The position numbers were made by a program, and so were the translations under genes. 33,532 nucleotides of DNA, taken from positions 1 through 33,532 of the forward strand of contig NZ_CALUWS010000031.1 in assembly GCF_944324525.1 (NCBI RefSeq), written 5' to 3'. Each line of letters begins with the position of its first letter. Positions within the stretch are counted from its first letter, which is position 1. The notes beneath the pieces are model-generated. The model was not told the origin of the DNA. It worked only from the letters and a program-made list of their open reading frames with translations, and did no database searches. Below, one piece after another: positions 18,069-26,480 of the stretch. Source of the stretch: an uncultured Desulfovibrio sp. (GTDB taxonomy: Bacteria; Desulfobacterota; Desulfovibrionia; Desulfovibrionales; Desulfovibrionaceae).

Positions 18069-18986
18069 ATGTCACCGCTGCTGATCATCTCGCTGAGCCT
18101 GATTGCGGGGCTGATCCTGTTCACCATCGGCTACTTCTGGCAGAAGCACGCCCACTCCCGCTATTCCAAGAAGCACTTCAACAAGATCATCCACAGCATC
18201 CTGGATGAAGCGCTGCTCTCGCGCGAAATCTTCGAGATCGAGCCGGACGCGCCGGAGGTGGGTTACCGCAGCTACCGCGGACAGCTGGAAAATCTGGAGA
18301 AGGACAAGCTGGTCTTCCGCATGCTGGACCCCATCGCCCACTCCCTCACCAGCACGCCGGCCTACCTGCTGTTCCGCGCCAAGGATCAGGCGGGGCAGCA
18401 GTATTTCAAATTCTGCTGCGAGATCCGCAAGGTCATCCCCGAAGAGCCCTTCCAGGCGGTGGAGATGAGCTTTCCCATCAGCATGGAGATCGGCCACAAG
18501 CGCACCTTCTCCCGTGTGACGCCGCCGCAGAGCAGCATCCGTCTGCTGAGCCTCTGGACCATCACGCCGCAGCAGCCCATGCCCCTCACGCTCGAACAGG
18601 TCGGCCCGCCCGTCCTGGCGGCCAAGCGCGGCGCGGCCTCGCCGCCGCTCTTCCTGGCGGACATCTCCGCCTCGGGCATGGCCATCGGCTTCCCCCTGGA
18701 AAGCAAGGACGCCCCCCCGCCCGTTGACCTCGAAAGAGGTTCCCCGTTATTCTGTCTGCTGGTATTCGAGATGGACGGGCAGCCGGTCACCTTCTGGGCG
18801 ACCTGTTCGGTCAACAACACCCGCCTGAAGGAAACGCCGCCGGCGTTCCTGGTGGGGCTGGAATTCACCAACTGGGCGCTCCTGCAGCCCGGCGAACGTT
18901 CGCTCAAATGGTTCCATGCCTCTCCGCTCAAGGGCGTCGATCCCATCCTGCGCTGGGTCGAGAGCCTGAGCAGGCATCATCATTAA
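18069..18986 (+). CDS. Membrane-anchored PilZ-domain protein (c-di-GMP receptor)
   Basis: A 305-residue protein with an N-terminal membrane helix (about 3-22), a YcgR-N-like region (about 60-140) and a PilZ domain. Both cyclic-di-GMP binding motifs are intact: RxxxR at Arg145-Arg149 and DxSxxG at Asp198-Ser200-Gly203. The protein should sense c-di-GMP at the membrane and act on motility, secretion or envelope functions; the target is unknown. GGAG precedes the ATG. It lies 45 nt after mnmG and 24 nt before corC, so it probably belongs to the same transcript. A degenerate GGDEF-like gene lies 3.5 kb downstream in the same run. Confidence 0.85.
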   Translation: MSPLLIISLSLIAGLILFTIGYFWQKHAHSRYSKKHFNKIIHSILDEALLSREIFEIEPDAPEVGYRSYRGQLENLEKDKLVFRMLDPIAHSLTSTPAYLLFRAKDQAGQQYFKFCCEIRKVIPEEPFQAVEMSFPISMEIGHKRTFSRVTPPQSSIRLLSLWTITPQQPMPLTLEQVGPPVLAAKRGAASPPLFLADISASGMAIGFPLESKDAPPPVDLERGSPLFCLLVFEMDGQPVTFWATCSVNNTRLKETPPAFLVGLEFTNWALLQPGERSLKWFHASPLKGVDPILRWVESLSRHHH

Positions 18987-19010
18987 ATCCCTTCAACAAA
19001 GGAGGTCATT

Positions 19011-19859
19011 GTGGACGGTGGTCCCGAGAGTCACAGTAGCATCTGGTCGCGTCTAGGACGCCTGTTCGGACGCGACGACGAGGAATCCCTCGAAAAAGCC
19101 ATCCTGGAAGCCCGGGCCGAAGGCGAGGTGGAACCCGATGAGGAGTCCATGCTGCTCGGCATCCTGCGCTTCAACGACCTGCAGGTGCAGGACACCATGA
19201 CGCCGCGCACGGACATCGACTGCGTGCCGGAAGATATGCCGCTGCCGGAAGTGGCGCGCGTCATCGTGACATCCGGGCACTCCCGCATCCCCGTCTTTCG
19301 GGAAACCCGCGACAACATCGTCGGCATCCTGCACGCCAAGGACATTCTCAGCAGCCTGCTCTCGCCCGAGACCGGCAAGCAGGAACTTTCCGCCATCATG
19401 CGCGACCCCTTTTTCGTGCCGGAGACCAAACCCATCCGCGCCCTGCTGCAGGAGTTCCGCGCCCGCAAGCAGCACATCGCCATCGCGCTCGACGAGTACG
19501 GCGGCACCTCGGGCCTCATCACCATCGAGGATCTGCTCGAGGAGATCGTGGGCGATATCGAGGACGAACACGACGCGCCCCGCCAGGAAGACATCCGGGA
19601 GATCGAGCCCCGCGTCTACGAGCTGACCGGCCGTGCCCTGCTGGAGGATCTGCAGGAGCTGGGCGTGGACATCGAATCCGACGAAGTGGACACCATCGGC
19701 GGCTACCTGAGCATGGAGGCCGGTCATGTGCCCGGCCCCGGCGAACGCTTCGCCCTGCACGGCTGGCTCTTCTCGGTACAGGATGCGGACAAGAAGCTCA
19801 TCCGGCGGCTGCGCATGGAACCCGACCCCGACGCCGCCCCCAGCCACGATGAGGAATAG
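19011..19859 (+). CDS. corC: CorC/YbeX-type CBS-pair protein
   Basis: A 282-residue soluble protein with two CBS domains (about 65-190; TPRTDIDCVP, GHSRIPVFRE, DEYGGTSGLITIEDLLEEIVGDI) and a CorC/HlyC domain (about 205-275). Unlike larger hemolysin-C proteins it has no membrane domain. CorC/YbeX is linked to Mg/Co efflux and, in E. coli, ribosome function; in many genomes it directly precedes lnt, as here. The start is GTG with AGGAGG 6 nt upstream. One base separates its stop from the lnt start. Confidence 0.92.
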   Translation: MDGGPESHSSIWSRLGRLFGRDDEESLEKAILEARAEGEVEPDEESMLLGILRFNDLQVQDTMTPRTDIDCVPEDMPLPEVARVIVTSGHSRIPVFRETRDNIVGILHAKDILSSLLSPETGKQELSAIMRDPFFVPETKPIRALLQEFRARKQHIAIALDEYGGTSGLITIEDLLEEIVGDIEDEHDAPRQEDIREIEPRVYELTGRALLEDLQELGVDIESDEVDTIGGYLSMEAGHVPGPGERFALHGWLFSVQDADKKLIRRLRMEPDPDAAPSHDEE

Positions 19860-19860
19860 G

Positions 19861-21423
19861 ATGCTGCTGGTCTCCGCCCCATCCCGGGAGGGCTTCCTGT
19901 CGCGGGCGCTTTTGCCCCTGGCCGTCGTCTGCTGCCTCTGGCTGGGCTTTGCGCACGCCTGCCCCCTCCTGCCGGACGCCCTGCCGCCGCTGGCCCTGCT
20001 CGTGCCGGTGCTGCTGGCCTTCATGGGACTGCGGGCCGGCCATGCCGGGCAGGCTTTCCGGCGCGGCTGGCTGGCGGCCTGGGGCGGACATCTGGCGGCG
20101 CTCTATTGGCTGTATCTGCCCATTTATCAGGTGGGAGGGCTGCCGTGGTGGCTGGCCATCCCCTGCGCGGCCTTCGTGGCCGCCTGCCTGTCCAGCGCGG
20201 GCGGCCTCTTTGCCTGGGTCGCCTTCCTGCTGCGGCGGCGCACGCCGCTGGCGCTGGCCCTTTCGCTGGGCCTGTGCTGGTATCTGCTGGAATGGGGATA
20301 CGCGGCGGTGGCGGGCTTTCCCTGGCTGCCGCTGTACGGGGCGCTCGCGGCCTGGCCGCTGCTCATCCAGCCGGCGGATCTGCTGGGCGGCTACCTGCTG
20401 GGGGGGCTCTGGGTCTTCCTGCTCCTCCTGCTGTTCATGGCCCCGCACGGCAGGCGCTATCCGCTGCTTTCCCTGCTGCTCATGCTGGCCTGTCTCGGCT
20501 ACGGCTTCTGGCGGCTCGACCGCGAACCGCTCGATCCCCTGCCGCAGGGCAGCGGCAGCTTTGCCGTGCTCTTTGCCGAGGGCAACATCGACCAGAACCA
20601 GAAATGGTTGCCGGCCTTCCAGCGCAGCACCGTGCAGACCTATCTGCGCCTGACGGAAGAGATGCTGGCCGAACATCCCGACGAGCATCCGCTCATCGTC
20701 TGGCCGGAAACGGCCCTGCCCTTCAACTTCATGGCCGACAATCCGCACACGCCCCTCATACGCGAGCTGGCCGCCCGGGCGCAAAGCCCGCTGCTGACCG
20801 GGGCTCCGGGCTTTGAAGGCAGAGGGGAGAGCATGCGGGTCTACAACCGGGCCTACCTCATCGCCCCGGACGGCAGCCTGGCCGGCTACTACGACAAGGA
20901 ACACCTCGTGCCTTTCGGGGAATATGTGCCGGACTGGCTGCAATGGAACTTCCTGGAAGGCCTGCTGCAGCAGGTGGGCGTCTATTCGCCCGGCACGCGG
21001 CTGGCCCCCCTCAGCAGCAGCGGCCTTGAACTGGGCATGCTCATCTGTTATGAGGGAATTTTTCCGTGGCTTGCCCAACAGCGTGTGCGCGACGGCGCCA
21101 ACGTGCTCGTGGACATCAGCAATGACGGCTGGTTCGGCCTCTCGCCGGCCGGTCTGCAGCATCTCCGCCTCACGGCCGTGCGGGCGGTGGAGCAGAACCG
21201 CTGGATCCTGCGGGGAACCAACACGGGCATCTCGGCCATCATCGACGCACGCGGACGCATCGTCCTGCGCGGCGGTCAGTTTGAAGAGGCCGCGCGCTGG
21301 GGCAGGGCCCGCGTCCTCTCGGAGACGACGCCCTACCACCGCATCGCCCGCTGGCTCCCCGCCGGTGCGGCCCTGCTCCTGCTGAGCCTGATCTTTTTCG
21401 GCCCTGTACGCCGTAACGTCTAA
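19861..21423 (+). CDS. lnt: Apolipoprotein N-acyltransferase Lnt
   Basis: A 520-residue inner membrane enzyme that adds the third acyl chain to lipoproteins. About six N-terminal membrane helices are followed by a periplasmic nitrilase-fold domain and a final C-terminal helix. The catalytic triad is visible: Glu283 (WPETALP), Lys346 (YDKEHLVPFGEY) and Cys396 (LICYEGIFP). Length agrees with E. coli Lnt (512). The ATG at 19861 has GAGG 7 nt upstream inside the end of corC; an in-frame ATG 12 nt earlier is possible. Confidence 0.95.
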   Translation: MLLVSAPSREGFLSRALLPLAVVCCLWLGFAHACPLLPDALPPLALLVPVLLAFMGLRAGHAGQAFRRGWLAAWGGHLAALYWLYLPIYQVGGLPWWLAIPCAAFVAACLSSAGGLFAWVAFLLRRRTPLALALSLGLCWYLLEWGYAAVAGFPWLPLYGALAAWPLLIQPADLLGGYLLGGLWVFLLLLLFMAPHGRRYPLLSLLLMLACLGYGFWRLDREPLDPLPQGSGSFAVLFAEGNIDQNQKWLPAFQRSTVQTYLRLTEEMLAEHPDEHPLIVWPETALPFNFMADNPHTPLIRELAARAQSPLLTGAPGFEGRGESMRVYNRAYLIAPDGSLAGYYDKEHLVPFGEYVPDWLQWNFLEGLLQQVGVYSPGTRLAPLSSSGLELGMLICYEGIFPWLAQQRVRDGANVLVDISNDGWFGLSPAGLQHLRLTAVRAVEQNRWILRGTNTGISAIIDARGRIVLRGGQFEEAARWGRARVLSETTPYHRIARWLPAGAALLLLSLIFFGPVRRNV

Positions 21424-21437
21424 CCCCTTGAATTCCC

Positions 21438-22551
21438 ATGCTGCAACTCAGTGATCTCCGGGCCCGATCCCAGACCCTTGCCCAGCGTTTCGACAACCTC
21501 TGGGGGCGTCTTTGACGTCGCATCCGATCAGAAACGTCTTGAAGCCATAGAACAGGAGCTTTCCCGTCCCGGCGCCTGGGACAAGCCGGAGGCCCTGACG
21601 CCCCTCCTGCGCGAAAAACGTCAGCTGGAAGATGAAGTCGAACGCCTGAACCGCCTGAAGACCGCCCATGACGACATGCAGGCCTGGCTGGAACTGGCCG
21701 CCGAGGACGGCGGGGAGGAGGCGCTCCAGTCCCTGCACGAGCAGCAGGACGCCCTGCACGCCCTGCTGGAAGAGACCGAGCTCGTCATGCTGCTCTCCGG
21801 CGAGGAGGACAATCAGGACGCCATCCTGGAGATCCATCCCGGTGCGGGCGGCACGGAATCGCAGGACTGGGCGGAAATGCTCCTGCGCATGTACACCCGC
21901 TGGGCCGCCCGCCGCGGCTACGAGGTGGAAGAACTGGATTTCCTGCCCGGCGACGAGGCCGGCATCAAGAGCGTCACCCTGCGCATCGCCGGGCCGCATG
22001 CCTTCGGCTTCCTGCGCAGCGAGCGCGGCATCCACCGCCTCATCCGCATCTCGCCCTTCGACGCCTCGGGCCGCCGTCACACCTCCTTTGCCTCGGTGGA
22101 CGTCATCCCCGACGCAGGCAACGACATCGAGCTGGACATCAAGGAAAGCGACCTGCGTTTCGACACCTTCCGTTCCAGCGGGCCCGGCGGCCAGAGCGTC
22201 AACACGACAAGCTCGGCCGTCCGCGTGACGCACATCCCCACCGGCATCTCGGCCCAGTGCCAGAACGAGAAGTCCCAGCACCACAACAAGGACTCCGCCC
22301 TGCGCATCCTCAAGGCCCGCCTCTACAATCTGGAGCTGCAGAAGCGCGAGGCGGAGCGTCAGGCCCAGTATGCCGGCAAGGACGCCATCGCCTTCGGCAG
22401 CCAGATCCGTACTTACACGCTCCAGCCCTACCGGCTGGTCAAGGACCATCGAACCAACAGCGAAGCCGGGGATGTGGAGGCCGTGCTCAACGGCCAGATC
22501 GACCAGTTCCAGCACGACTACCTCCTTTACCGCCATGAGCAGCAGCGCTGA
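21438..22551 (+). CDS. prfB: Peptide chain release factor 2, with programmed +1 frameshift
   Basis: RF2 terminates translation at UGA and UAA. A short zero frame (21438-21512, 25 codons) ends at an in-frame TGA (21513-21515); the ribosome shifts +1 and resumes at GAC (21514) to give a 370-residue protein. Downstream are the SPF stop-codon recognition motif (RISPFDAS) and GGQ at residues 250-252, the same numbering as E. coli RF2. The TGA is itself an RF2 codon, which gives autoregulation. No good ribosome binding site precedes ATG 21438, 14 nt after lnt. The 3' end overlaps the next gene by 17 nt. Confidence 0.96.
21501..21516 (+). promoter_or_regulatory. prfB frameshift site
   Basis: TGGGGG-CGT-CTT-TGA-C matches the E. 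coli element AGGGGG-TAT-CTT-TGA-C in layout: an internal Shine-Dalgarno-like G run, a spacer codon, slippery CTT and TGA followed by C. Low RF2 favours the shift; high RF2 stops at the TGA. Confidence 0.93.
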
Positions 22552-23335
22552 TTTTGACGATCTGCTGACCGAGTTGCGGGAGCTGCGGGATGTGCAGGCC
22601 GCGGACGGTGCGCCGGAGCTGCTGGTCCTGCGCCGCGTGCACGGCATGACGCCGGAACGCTGGCAGGCTTTTCGCCGGCGCTATCCCAACAGCCGCTGGG
22701 GGGCCCTGCCGCTCAACGACTCCGCGGTGACCCAGGCGTTGAGCCACATCATGGACAGAAGCTCCTCGGACCTCTGCCCTGACGCCTGTCCTCCCTTGCG
22801 CGCCACGGACCATGTCCTGGCCCGCATGCTGTGCAGCGAGCTCTTCCTCGCGCAGATGGAGCGCGATCTGCAGCGCCTGCAGCGCAGCGGCGGCCAGCTT
22901 TCGTTCGTCTGCATGGATCTGACGGCCGAAGCCCGCGCGGGCGCACGCTGCACCCACATCATGGTGCGGCTCGCCGATCTGGCGGCGCAGAGCCTGGATG
23001 CCTGCGATACGCTGGGCGCACTGCCTGACCGCGGCATCGCCCTCCTGCTGCCGGGCTTCGGCCCCCTGCGGGCCAGAGCGCTGGCCATGCGCCTGCGCGA
23101 GCGCTTCCTGAGCGAGAGCCAGCCCGGGGATGCCTGCGGCTTTGCCGTCCTCACGCTTGCCCAGTCGGCACGAATAACGGTAAAGGATTTGCTGGAGCGC
23201 ATTTCGCCCCTGCTTGACCGGGCGCGGGCCCGGACCGACAGCGTGCAATTTGAAGCTGTCAACACTACTGCGGGACAGCCCGACACCCTCGTGCAGTCCC
23301 AGGAAAAACGCTTTCTTTATTTTGGGGGTGCCTGA
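22535..23335 (+). CDS. Degenerate GGDEF-like protein between prfB and a MinD/FlhG ATPase
   Basis: A 266-residue soluble protein. The N-terminus (1-75) is helical and charged. From about 90 the pattern resembles a GGDEF/nucleotidyl-cyclase fold: a helix with FLAQMERDLQRLQRSGG, beta strand LSFVCMDL, and later LPDRGIALLLPGFGPLRARALAMRLRERF, which sits where GG(D/E)EF and its following strand-helix would be. The GGDEF residues are replaced by PDRGI, so it should not make c-di-GMP; it may be a degenerate sensor. It overlaps prfB by 17 nt and the next gene by 1 nt, which implies translational coupling. Fold assignment is tentative. Confidence 0.6.
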   Translation: MSSSADFDDLLTELRELRDVQAADGAPELLVLRRVHGMTPERWQAFRRRYPNSRWGALPLNDSAVTQALSHIMDRSSSDLCPDACPPLRATDHVLARMLCSELFLAQMERDLQRLQRSGGQLSFVCMDLTAEARAGARCTHIMVRLADLAAQSLDACDTLGALPDRGIALLLPGFGPLRARALAMRLRERFLSESQPGDACGFAVLTLAQSARITVKDLLERISPLLDRARARTDSVQFEAVNTTAGQPDTLVQSQEKRFLYFGGA

Positions 23336-24141
23336 TGGCCAATACAACCTTGAGCATCGCCGTCATGAGCGGCAAGGGCGGCGTGGGCAAGACCAACCTG
23401 TCCCTCAATCTGGCCTGCGGCCTCTATCAGGCCGGCTACACGGCCCTGCTTATGGACTGTGACCTTGGTCTGGCCAATCTGGACGTGCTGCTGGGCATCA
23501 TTCCCGAAGGCAATCTGCAGCATGCCCTCATGGGCGAGATGCCGTTGAGCAAAGTGCTCTACCCGGTGGAACCGCGCGGTTTCGACGTGCTGCCCGCCGC
23601 CTCGGGCGTCCCGGAGCTGGTGGATCTCAGCCCGGAGATGCGCCATGAACTGCTGCAGAAGCTGGAACCCGTCTTTTCAGGATACGACTACGTTTTCATG
23701 GATCTCGGCGCGGGCATATCCGACACCGTGCAGGGCTTTGCGGCCATGGCGGCCATGCGCCTTGTGGTCATCACGCCCGAGCCGACCTCGCTGACGGACA
23801 GCTACGCTTTCATGAAGGTGCTGAGCACCCGTCACAACATGAAGGACTTCATGGTGGTGGTCAATCAGGCCGGTTCCGCCCGCGAGGCGCTGGCGGCCTT
23901 CGACAAGCTCAAGGGCGCCTGCAGCCACTTCCTCAATATCGAACCGGTCTTCCTCGGCCATGTCCGCACGGACGCCAAGCTGACCGAAGCCGTCTGCCGT
24001 CAGCAGCCGCTCATGCGCTACGCCCCGGGCAGCCCCGCCGCCCAGGATATGGAAAAGATCGCCGCCCGCCTGCAAAAGCACCGACTGAACATGCTCGATG
24101 AGCTCGCCCGGCGTCCCGTGCTGCAGGGGCCTGGTCTGTAA
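23335..24141 (+). CDS. MinD/ParA-family ATPase, FlhG/FleN-like
   Basis: A 268-residue P-loop ATPase with the deviant Walker A GKGGVGKT (residues 13-20), DCDLGLANLDVLLG after the first strand, and DYVFMDLGAGIS as Walker B. This subgroup includes FlhG/FleN/YlxH, which set flagellar number with FlhF, and MinD. The LGLANLDVLLGI segment and the C-terminal SPAAQDMEKIAARL fit FlhG-like proteins; an amphipathic membrane-targeting end typical of MinD is not evident. No flagellar gene is in the window, so the exact role is open. The ATG overlaps the preceding TGA. Confidence 0.85.
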   Translation: MANTTLSIAVMSGKGGVGKTNLSLNLACGLYQAGYTALLMDCDLGLANLDVLLGIIPEGNLQHALMGEMPLSKVLYPVEPRGFDVLPAASGVPELVDLSPEMRHELLQKLEPVFSGYDYVFMDLGAGISDTVQGFAAMAAMRLVVITPEPTSLTDSYAFMKVLSTRHNMKDFMVVVNQAGSAREALAAFDKLKGACSHFLNIEPVFLGHVRTDAKLTEAVCRQQPLMRYAPGSPAAQDMEKIAARLQKHRLNMLDELARRPVLQGPGL

Positions 24142-24181
24142 GGCCTTTACCTTGAAGCCAAAACAGGGTAATGAACACACT

Positions 24182-24218
24182 TGCGTCATTGCCTAAATGA
24201 GGTCAGCTTCCTGACGCA
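24182..24218 (+). promoter_or_regulatory. Alternative hairpins in the HU leader
   Basis: TGCGTCA (24182-24188) can pair with TGACGCA (24212-24218), or GTCAG (24202-24206) with CTGAC (24211-24215) around CTTC. Both use the same right-hand bases, so they exclude each other. The HU ribosome binding site is 16 nt further on. Confidence 0.3.
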
Positions 24219-24243
24219 TTCCCCCCAACTTCTAGGAGGCATG

Positions 24244-24519
24244 ATGAACAAGAGCGAGCTTATCAAGACACTGGCCGAGGAAGCCAATCTGCCGATGGAG
24301 GACGCCACCATGGTGGTCAACACCTTCGTCGACGCCATGAAGGACGCTCTCATCGCCGGCGACCGCATCGAGATCCGCGGTTTCGGCAGTTTCAAGGTCA
24401 AGGAATACAGCGGCTACGCCGGACGCAACCCCAAGACCGGGGAAAGCGTTTCGGTCATCCCCAAACGTCTGCCCTTTTTCCGGGCGGGCAAGGAACTCAA
24501 GGAATACATCAATCAATAG
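24244..24519 (+). CDS. hup: HU family DNA-binding protein
   Basis: A 91-residue histone-like protein that bends DNA and organises the nucleoid. The family core is intact: MNKSELIKTLAEEA at the N-terminus, DRIEIRGFGSF, and the DNA-binding arm around GYAGRNPKTGESV; the end KRLPFFRAGKELKEYINQ is typical. HU versus IHF cannot be settled by eye, but length and the RNPKTG arm suit either. Two ATG codons are adjacent; the second (24244) is 4 nt after AGGAGG and the first only 1 nt, so I chose the second. It sits 102 nt after the ATPase gene and 28 nt before dapA. Confidence 0.95.
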   Translation: MNKSELIKTLAEEANLPMEDATMVVNTFVDAMKDALIAGDRIEIRGFGSFKVKEYSGYAGRNPKTGESVSVIPKRLPFFRAGKELKEYINQ

Positions 24520-24547
24520 CCTGGCCGGTCCGCGGCAAGGAGGATAT

Positions 24548-25429
24548 ATGTTGTTTTCCGGTGCTATGACTGCTCTGGTGACGCCGTTCAAAAACGGCGC
24601 CGTGGACGAGGAAGCCTACCGAGCCCTTATCGAATGGCAAATCACGGAGGGTATCCACGGCCTCGTGCCCTGCGGCACCACCGGCGAGTCCGCCACCCTC
24701 ACCCATGACGAGCACGAGCGCGTCATCGAGATCTGCATCGAGCAGGTGGCCGGGCGCGTGCCCGTCCTCGCGGGAGCGGGGTCCAACAACACCGAGGAAG
24801 CCATCCGCCTGACCCACTTTGCCCGCAAGGCCGGCGCGGACGGCGCGCTGCTCATCACGCCCTATTACAACAAACCCACGCAGGAAGGCCTGTACCGCCA
24901 CTTCCGCGCCATTGCCGAAGCGGTGGACATCCCCCTCGTGCCCTACAACGTGCCGGGCCGTACGGGCTGCAACATGCTGCCCGCCACCCTGGGCCGCCTT
25001 GCCCATGACTGCCCCAATATCGTCGGCGTGAAGGAAGCCACCGGCGACCTGCATCAGGGCAGCCAGACCATCGCCGCCTGCCCTGACGGCTTCAGCGTGC
25101 TTTCCGGCGACGACTTTACCGCGCTGCCCCTCATGAGCATCGGCGGGAGCGGGGTCATCTCCGTCACCTCCAACATCATGCCGGGAGCCATGTCCCGCAT
25201 GTGCAACCTCTTCAAGGAAGGCAAACTTGCCGAGGCCGCGCGCCTGCATCACGAACTCTACGACCTGCATCAGGCCATGTTCGTGGAAAGCAATCCCATT
25301 CCGGCCAAGACCGCGCTGGCGCTCATGGGCAAAATGGCTCTGGAGCTGCGCCTGCCGCTCTGCCCGCTGTCCGACGCGCACCTCGACGACCTCAAACGCG
25401 AACTGCGCAAGCATGCCCTTATCGGCTAG
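24548..25429 (+). CDS. dapA: 4-hydroxy-tetrahydrodipicolinate synthase DapA
   Basis: A 293-residue (beta/alpha)8 enzyme that condenses pyruvate with aspartate semialdehyde, the first committed step of lysine and diaminopimelate synthesis. Motifs are CGTTGES (pyruvate carboxylate binding), TPYYNKPTQEG (Tyr107 of the proton relay), YNVPGRTG and the Schiff-base Lys162 in VGVKEATGD. Length equals the usual 292. AAGGAGG lies 6 nt before the ATG. Confidence 0.97.
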   Translation: MLFSGAMTALVTPFKNGAVDEEAYRALIEWQITEGIHGLVPCGTTGESATLTHDEHERVIEICIEQVAGRVPVLAGAGSNNTEEAIRLTHFARKAGADGALLITPYYNKPTQEGLYRHFRAIAEAVDIPLVPYNVPGRTGCNMLPATLGRLAHDCPNIVGVKEATGDLHQGSQTIAACPDGFSVLSGDDFTALPLMSIGGSGVISVTSNIMPGAMSRMCNLFKEGKLAEAARLHHELYDLHQAMFVESNPIPAKTALALMGKMALELRLPLCPLSDAHLDDLKRELRKHALIG

Positions 25430-25450
25430 GTCCTGTTGCTTTTTGCTGTT

Positions 25451-25545
25451 TGTTGGGAGGAAAGTCAGGGACGCGAGGCACGCCCACCCCAAAAGGTAAG
25501 CGGAGCGCGTTCAGTTTGTTCGCCTTACGCACTTGAATTATCAAT
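25451..25545 (+). repeat. R4 post-stop element after dapA
   Basis: GGGAGGAAAGTCAGGGACGCG, AGGCACGCCCACCCC, AAAAGGTAAGCGG and an AT-rich tail. A similar block lies at 6985-7078 on the minus strand, again downstream of a gene in the same relative orientation; a weaker one is at 33200-33240. No coding sense. Confidence 0.5.
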
Positions 25546-25559
25546 AAATTTGCATCAAC

Positions 25560-25653
25560 AGGCCCAGCGTGAGCGGATAAATCGCATTTTTTCCGCGAAG
25601 CGACAGGCTATATGGTGTGAAGCGCGGGGCGTTCCACACGGAAAAACCTTCAA
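25560..25653 (-). repeat. R1 palindromic repeat, partial copy
   Basis: Contains GCATTTTTTCCGCGAAGCGACAGGC, then ATATGGTGTGAAGCGC and GGCGTTCCACACGG, the part of R1 also present at 32827-32891. The GGCGG/CCGCC portion is missing. From 25654 to the next gene nothing further is seen except a good GGAG before 25759. Confidence 0.55.
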
Positions 25654-25758
25654 GAACACGGGAACACGGTCGGCCGCCGCAAGGAGGCCGACTTTTTTCA
25701 TTGAAAACCACACCGGGCTCCGCAGCCCGATCCGCAACCTCAGCACCGGAGACAGACC

Positions 25759-26382
25759 ATGAACGTTCTGCTTGTCAACGGCAGCCCGCACGCCAAGGGC
25801 TCGACCGCCACCGCCCTCCAGACCATCGCCGCCCGCCTGAGCGAGAACGGCATCGACTCCACCCTGCTCCATGTAGGCCACAAGGCCGTCCGCGGCTGTA
25901 TCGCCTGCGGCAAATGCGTGCAGACCGGCCAGTGCATCTTTCAGGATGATCCGGTCAATGAAGGCATCCGCCTCCTCAAGGAGGCCGACGGCATCATCGT
26001 AGGCTCGCCCGTCTATTATGCCGGCCCCAACGCCACCCTTTGCGCTTTTCTGGATCGCGTCTTCTACTGCAAGGCCGCACCCTATGCCTTCAAGCCCGCG
26101 GCAGTGGTGGTGAGCTGTCGCCGGGGCGGCGCTTCCGCTTCCTTTGACCGGCTCAACAAATATTTCACCATGTGCCGCATGCCGCTGGTCAGCTCCCAGT
26201 ACTGGAACTCCATCCACGGCAACAATGCTGAAGAAGCCCAGCAGGACAAGGAAGGCCTCCAGACCATGCGCACCCTGGCCGACAACATGAGCTGGATGCT
26301 CAAGTGCATCGCCGCCGGCAAGGCCGCCGGCATCATGCCGCCCACGCCCGAACCGTGGGAAAAGACCAACTTCATCCGGTAA
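25759..26382 (+). CDS. Iron-sulfur flavoprotein (Isf-like), NADPH:FMN-reductase fold
   Basis: A 207-residue protein with a flavodoxin-like FMN-binding N-terminus (LVNGSPHAKGSTATAL) and a compact cysteine cluster, Cys47-x2-Cys50-x2-Cys53-x5-Cys59. That spacing and numbering are those of the [4Fe-4S] site of archaeal Isf. GSPVYYAGPNATLCAFLDR is the second flavin loop. Isf proteins transfer electrons from ferredoxin to O2, H2O2 or other acceptors, so an oxidative-stress or redox role in an anaerobe is plausible. The end PPTPEPWEKTNFIR is typical of the family. Monocistronic, with GGAG before the ATG and R1/R4 elements upstream. Confidence 0.88.
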   Translation: MNVLLVNGSPHAKGSTATALQTIAARLSENGIDSTLLHVGHKAVRGCIACGKCVQTGQCIFQDDPVNEGIRLLKEADGIIVGSPVYYAGPNATLCAFLDRVFYCKAAPYAFKPAAVVVSCRRGGASASFDRLNKYFTMCRMPLVSSQYWNSIHGNNAEEAQQDKEGLQTMRTLADNMSWMLKCIAAGKAAGIMPPTPEPWEKTNFIR

Positions 26383-26399
26383 TTTTTTTCTGGATGATG

Positions 26400-26480
26400 T
26401 GAGGGGAGGGGGCCCCCTCGCCTCGCGCGGGAGGGGCCCCCCTCCCCTCACGCTCCCCTCCCCCTCCCAGCGCGCTTTTT
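26400..26480 (+). repeat. R2 3'-end hairpin module after the flavoprotein gene
   Basis: Arms TGAGGGGAGGGGGCCCCCTC (26400-26419) and GAGGGGCCCCCCTCCCCTCA (26431-26450) match at 19 of 20 positions. Then comes the C-rich tract CGCTCCCCTCCCCCTCCC and AGCGCGCTTTTT. It begins 18 nt after the stop codon. Confidence 0.7.
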
